Part shown: positions 14,429 to 14,545 of the stretch, piece after piece
Position numbering within the stretch: position 1 is the first letter of the stretch
Layout: every line of letters begins with the position of its first letter
Assembly: GCA_945613045.1 (NCBI GenBank)
Contig: CALZAG010000023.1
Coordinates: 1-14,545 of the forward strand
Direction of reading: 5' to 3'
Source: an uncultured Clostridia bacterium
Lineage (GTDB): Bacteria > Bacillota > Clostridia > Oscillospirales > Oscillospiraceae
Length of the DNA: 14,545 nt
Notes under the pieces: model-generated
Told to the model about the DNA's origin: nothing
Seen by the model: only the letters and a program-made list of their open reading frames with translations
The model's database searches: none
Made by a program: the position numbers and the translations under genes

Positions 14429-14457
14429 TTGAAAACCAAAGGAAGCGGTGTTATAAT
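14429..14457 (+). promoter_or_regulatory. Strong sigma-A promoter of the tRNA-Val gene
   Basis: TTGAAA (14429-14434), a 17-nt spacer, perfect TATAAT (14452-14457). The predicted start near 14464 is only about five bases before the mature tRNA. Confidence 0.85.
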
Positions 14458-14468
14458 AACAAAGCTAC

Positions 14469-14545
14469 GGAGAATTAGCTCAGCTGGTTAGAGCGCTCGC
14501 CTCACACGCGAGAGGTCAACGGTTCGAGTCCGCTATTCTCCACCA
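14469..14545 (+). tRNA. tRNA-Val (anticodon CAC)
   Basis: 77 bases fold as a cloverleaf: acceptor GGAGAAT/ATTCTCC, D stem GCTC/GAGC, anticodon stem CTCGC/GCGAG with loop CTCACAC (anticodon CAC at 14503-14505, reading GUG), five-base variable region AGGTC, T loop TTCGAGT, and encoded discriminator A plus CCA. The T stem AACGG/CCGCT has an A-C mismatch (14519/14533, positions 50/64). The gene ends on the last base of the window, so further tRNAs may follow. Confidence 0.95.

Overview
The window reads as a chromosomal segment of a strictly anaerobic, fermentative low-oxygen Firmicute, most likely a Clostridia gut-type lineage (Oscillospirales-like). This rests on a three-subunit NADH-linked [FeFe]-hydrogenase, strong AGGAGG-type ribosome sites, canonical sigma-A promoters, a cofactor-independent phosphoglycerate mutase, and a fairly GC-rich, C/G-ending codon style in highly expressed genes. 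No species call is possible from the sequence alone. No phage, insertion sequence, CRISPR array or plasmid signal is seen.

Layout. (1) Positions 1-3338, minus strand: hydC-hydB-hydA, an NADH-dependent [FeFe]-hydrogenase operon read leftward. hydA runs off the left edge after its first H-cluster motif. (2) 3339-3737: a 399-base divergent regulatory region with back-to-back promoters, several inverted repeats, and a palindrome matching a Fur box laid over the rightward -10 element. (3) 3738-6721, plus strand: a tightly coupled four-gene operon of a Crp/Fnr-type regulator, a lipoprotein substrate-binding protein, a permease and a short ABC ATPase (NitT/TauT/SsuABC-like; ligand unknown). It ends in an 18-bp hairpin. 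(4) 6811-8801, minus strand: an FMN-dependent alpha-hydroxy-acid dehydrogenase-like enzyme with an N-terminal cysteine cluster, which has its own strong promoter, and upstream of it a PflX-like radical SAM protein. (5) 8982-14332, plus strand: trmL followed by the lower glycolytic genes pgk-tpiA-gpmI-eno, then a 19-bp hairpin. (6) 14429-14545: a separate strong promoter and a tRNA-Val(CAC) ending exactly at the right edge.

How the parts fit. The glycolytic block turns 1,3-bisphosphoglycerate into phosphoenolpyruvate and equilibrates the triose phosphates. Glycolysis yields NADH, and the hydrogenase can dispose of those electrons as H2, so the two ends of the window are metabolically complementary. 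The part whose role is truly open is the Crp/Fnr-ABC operon, with its Fur-like operator, facing the hydrogenase operon. It is the best candidate here for an undescribed regulatory and uptake unit. The FMN enzyme with the CxxCxxCxxxxC motif comes second. Most of the window is otherwise ordinary core metabolism.
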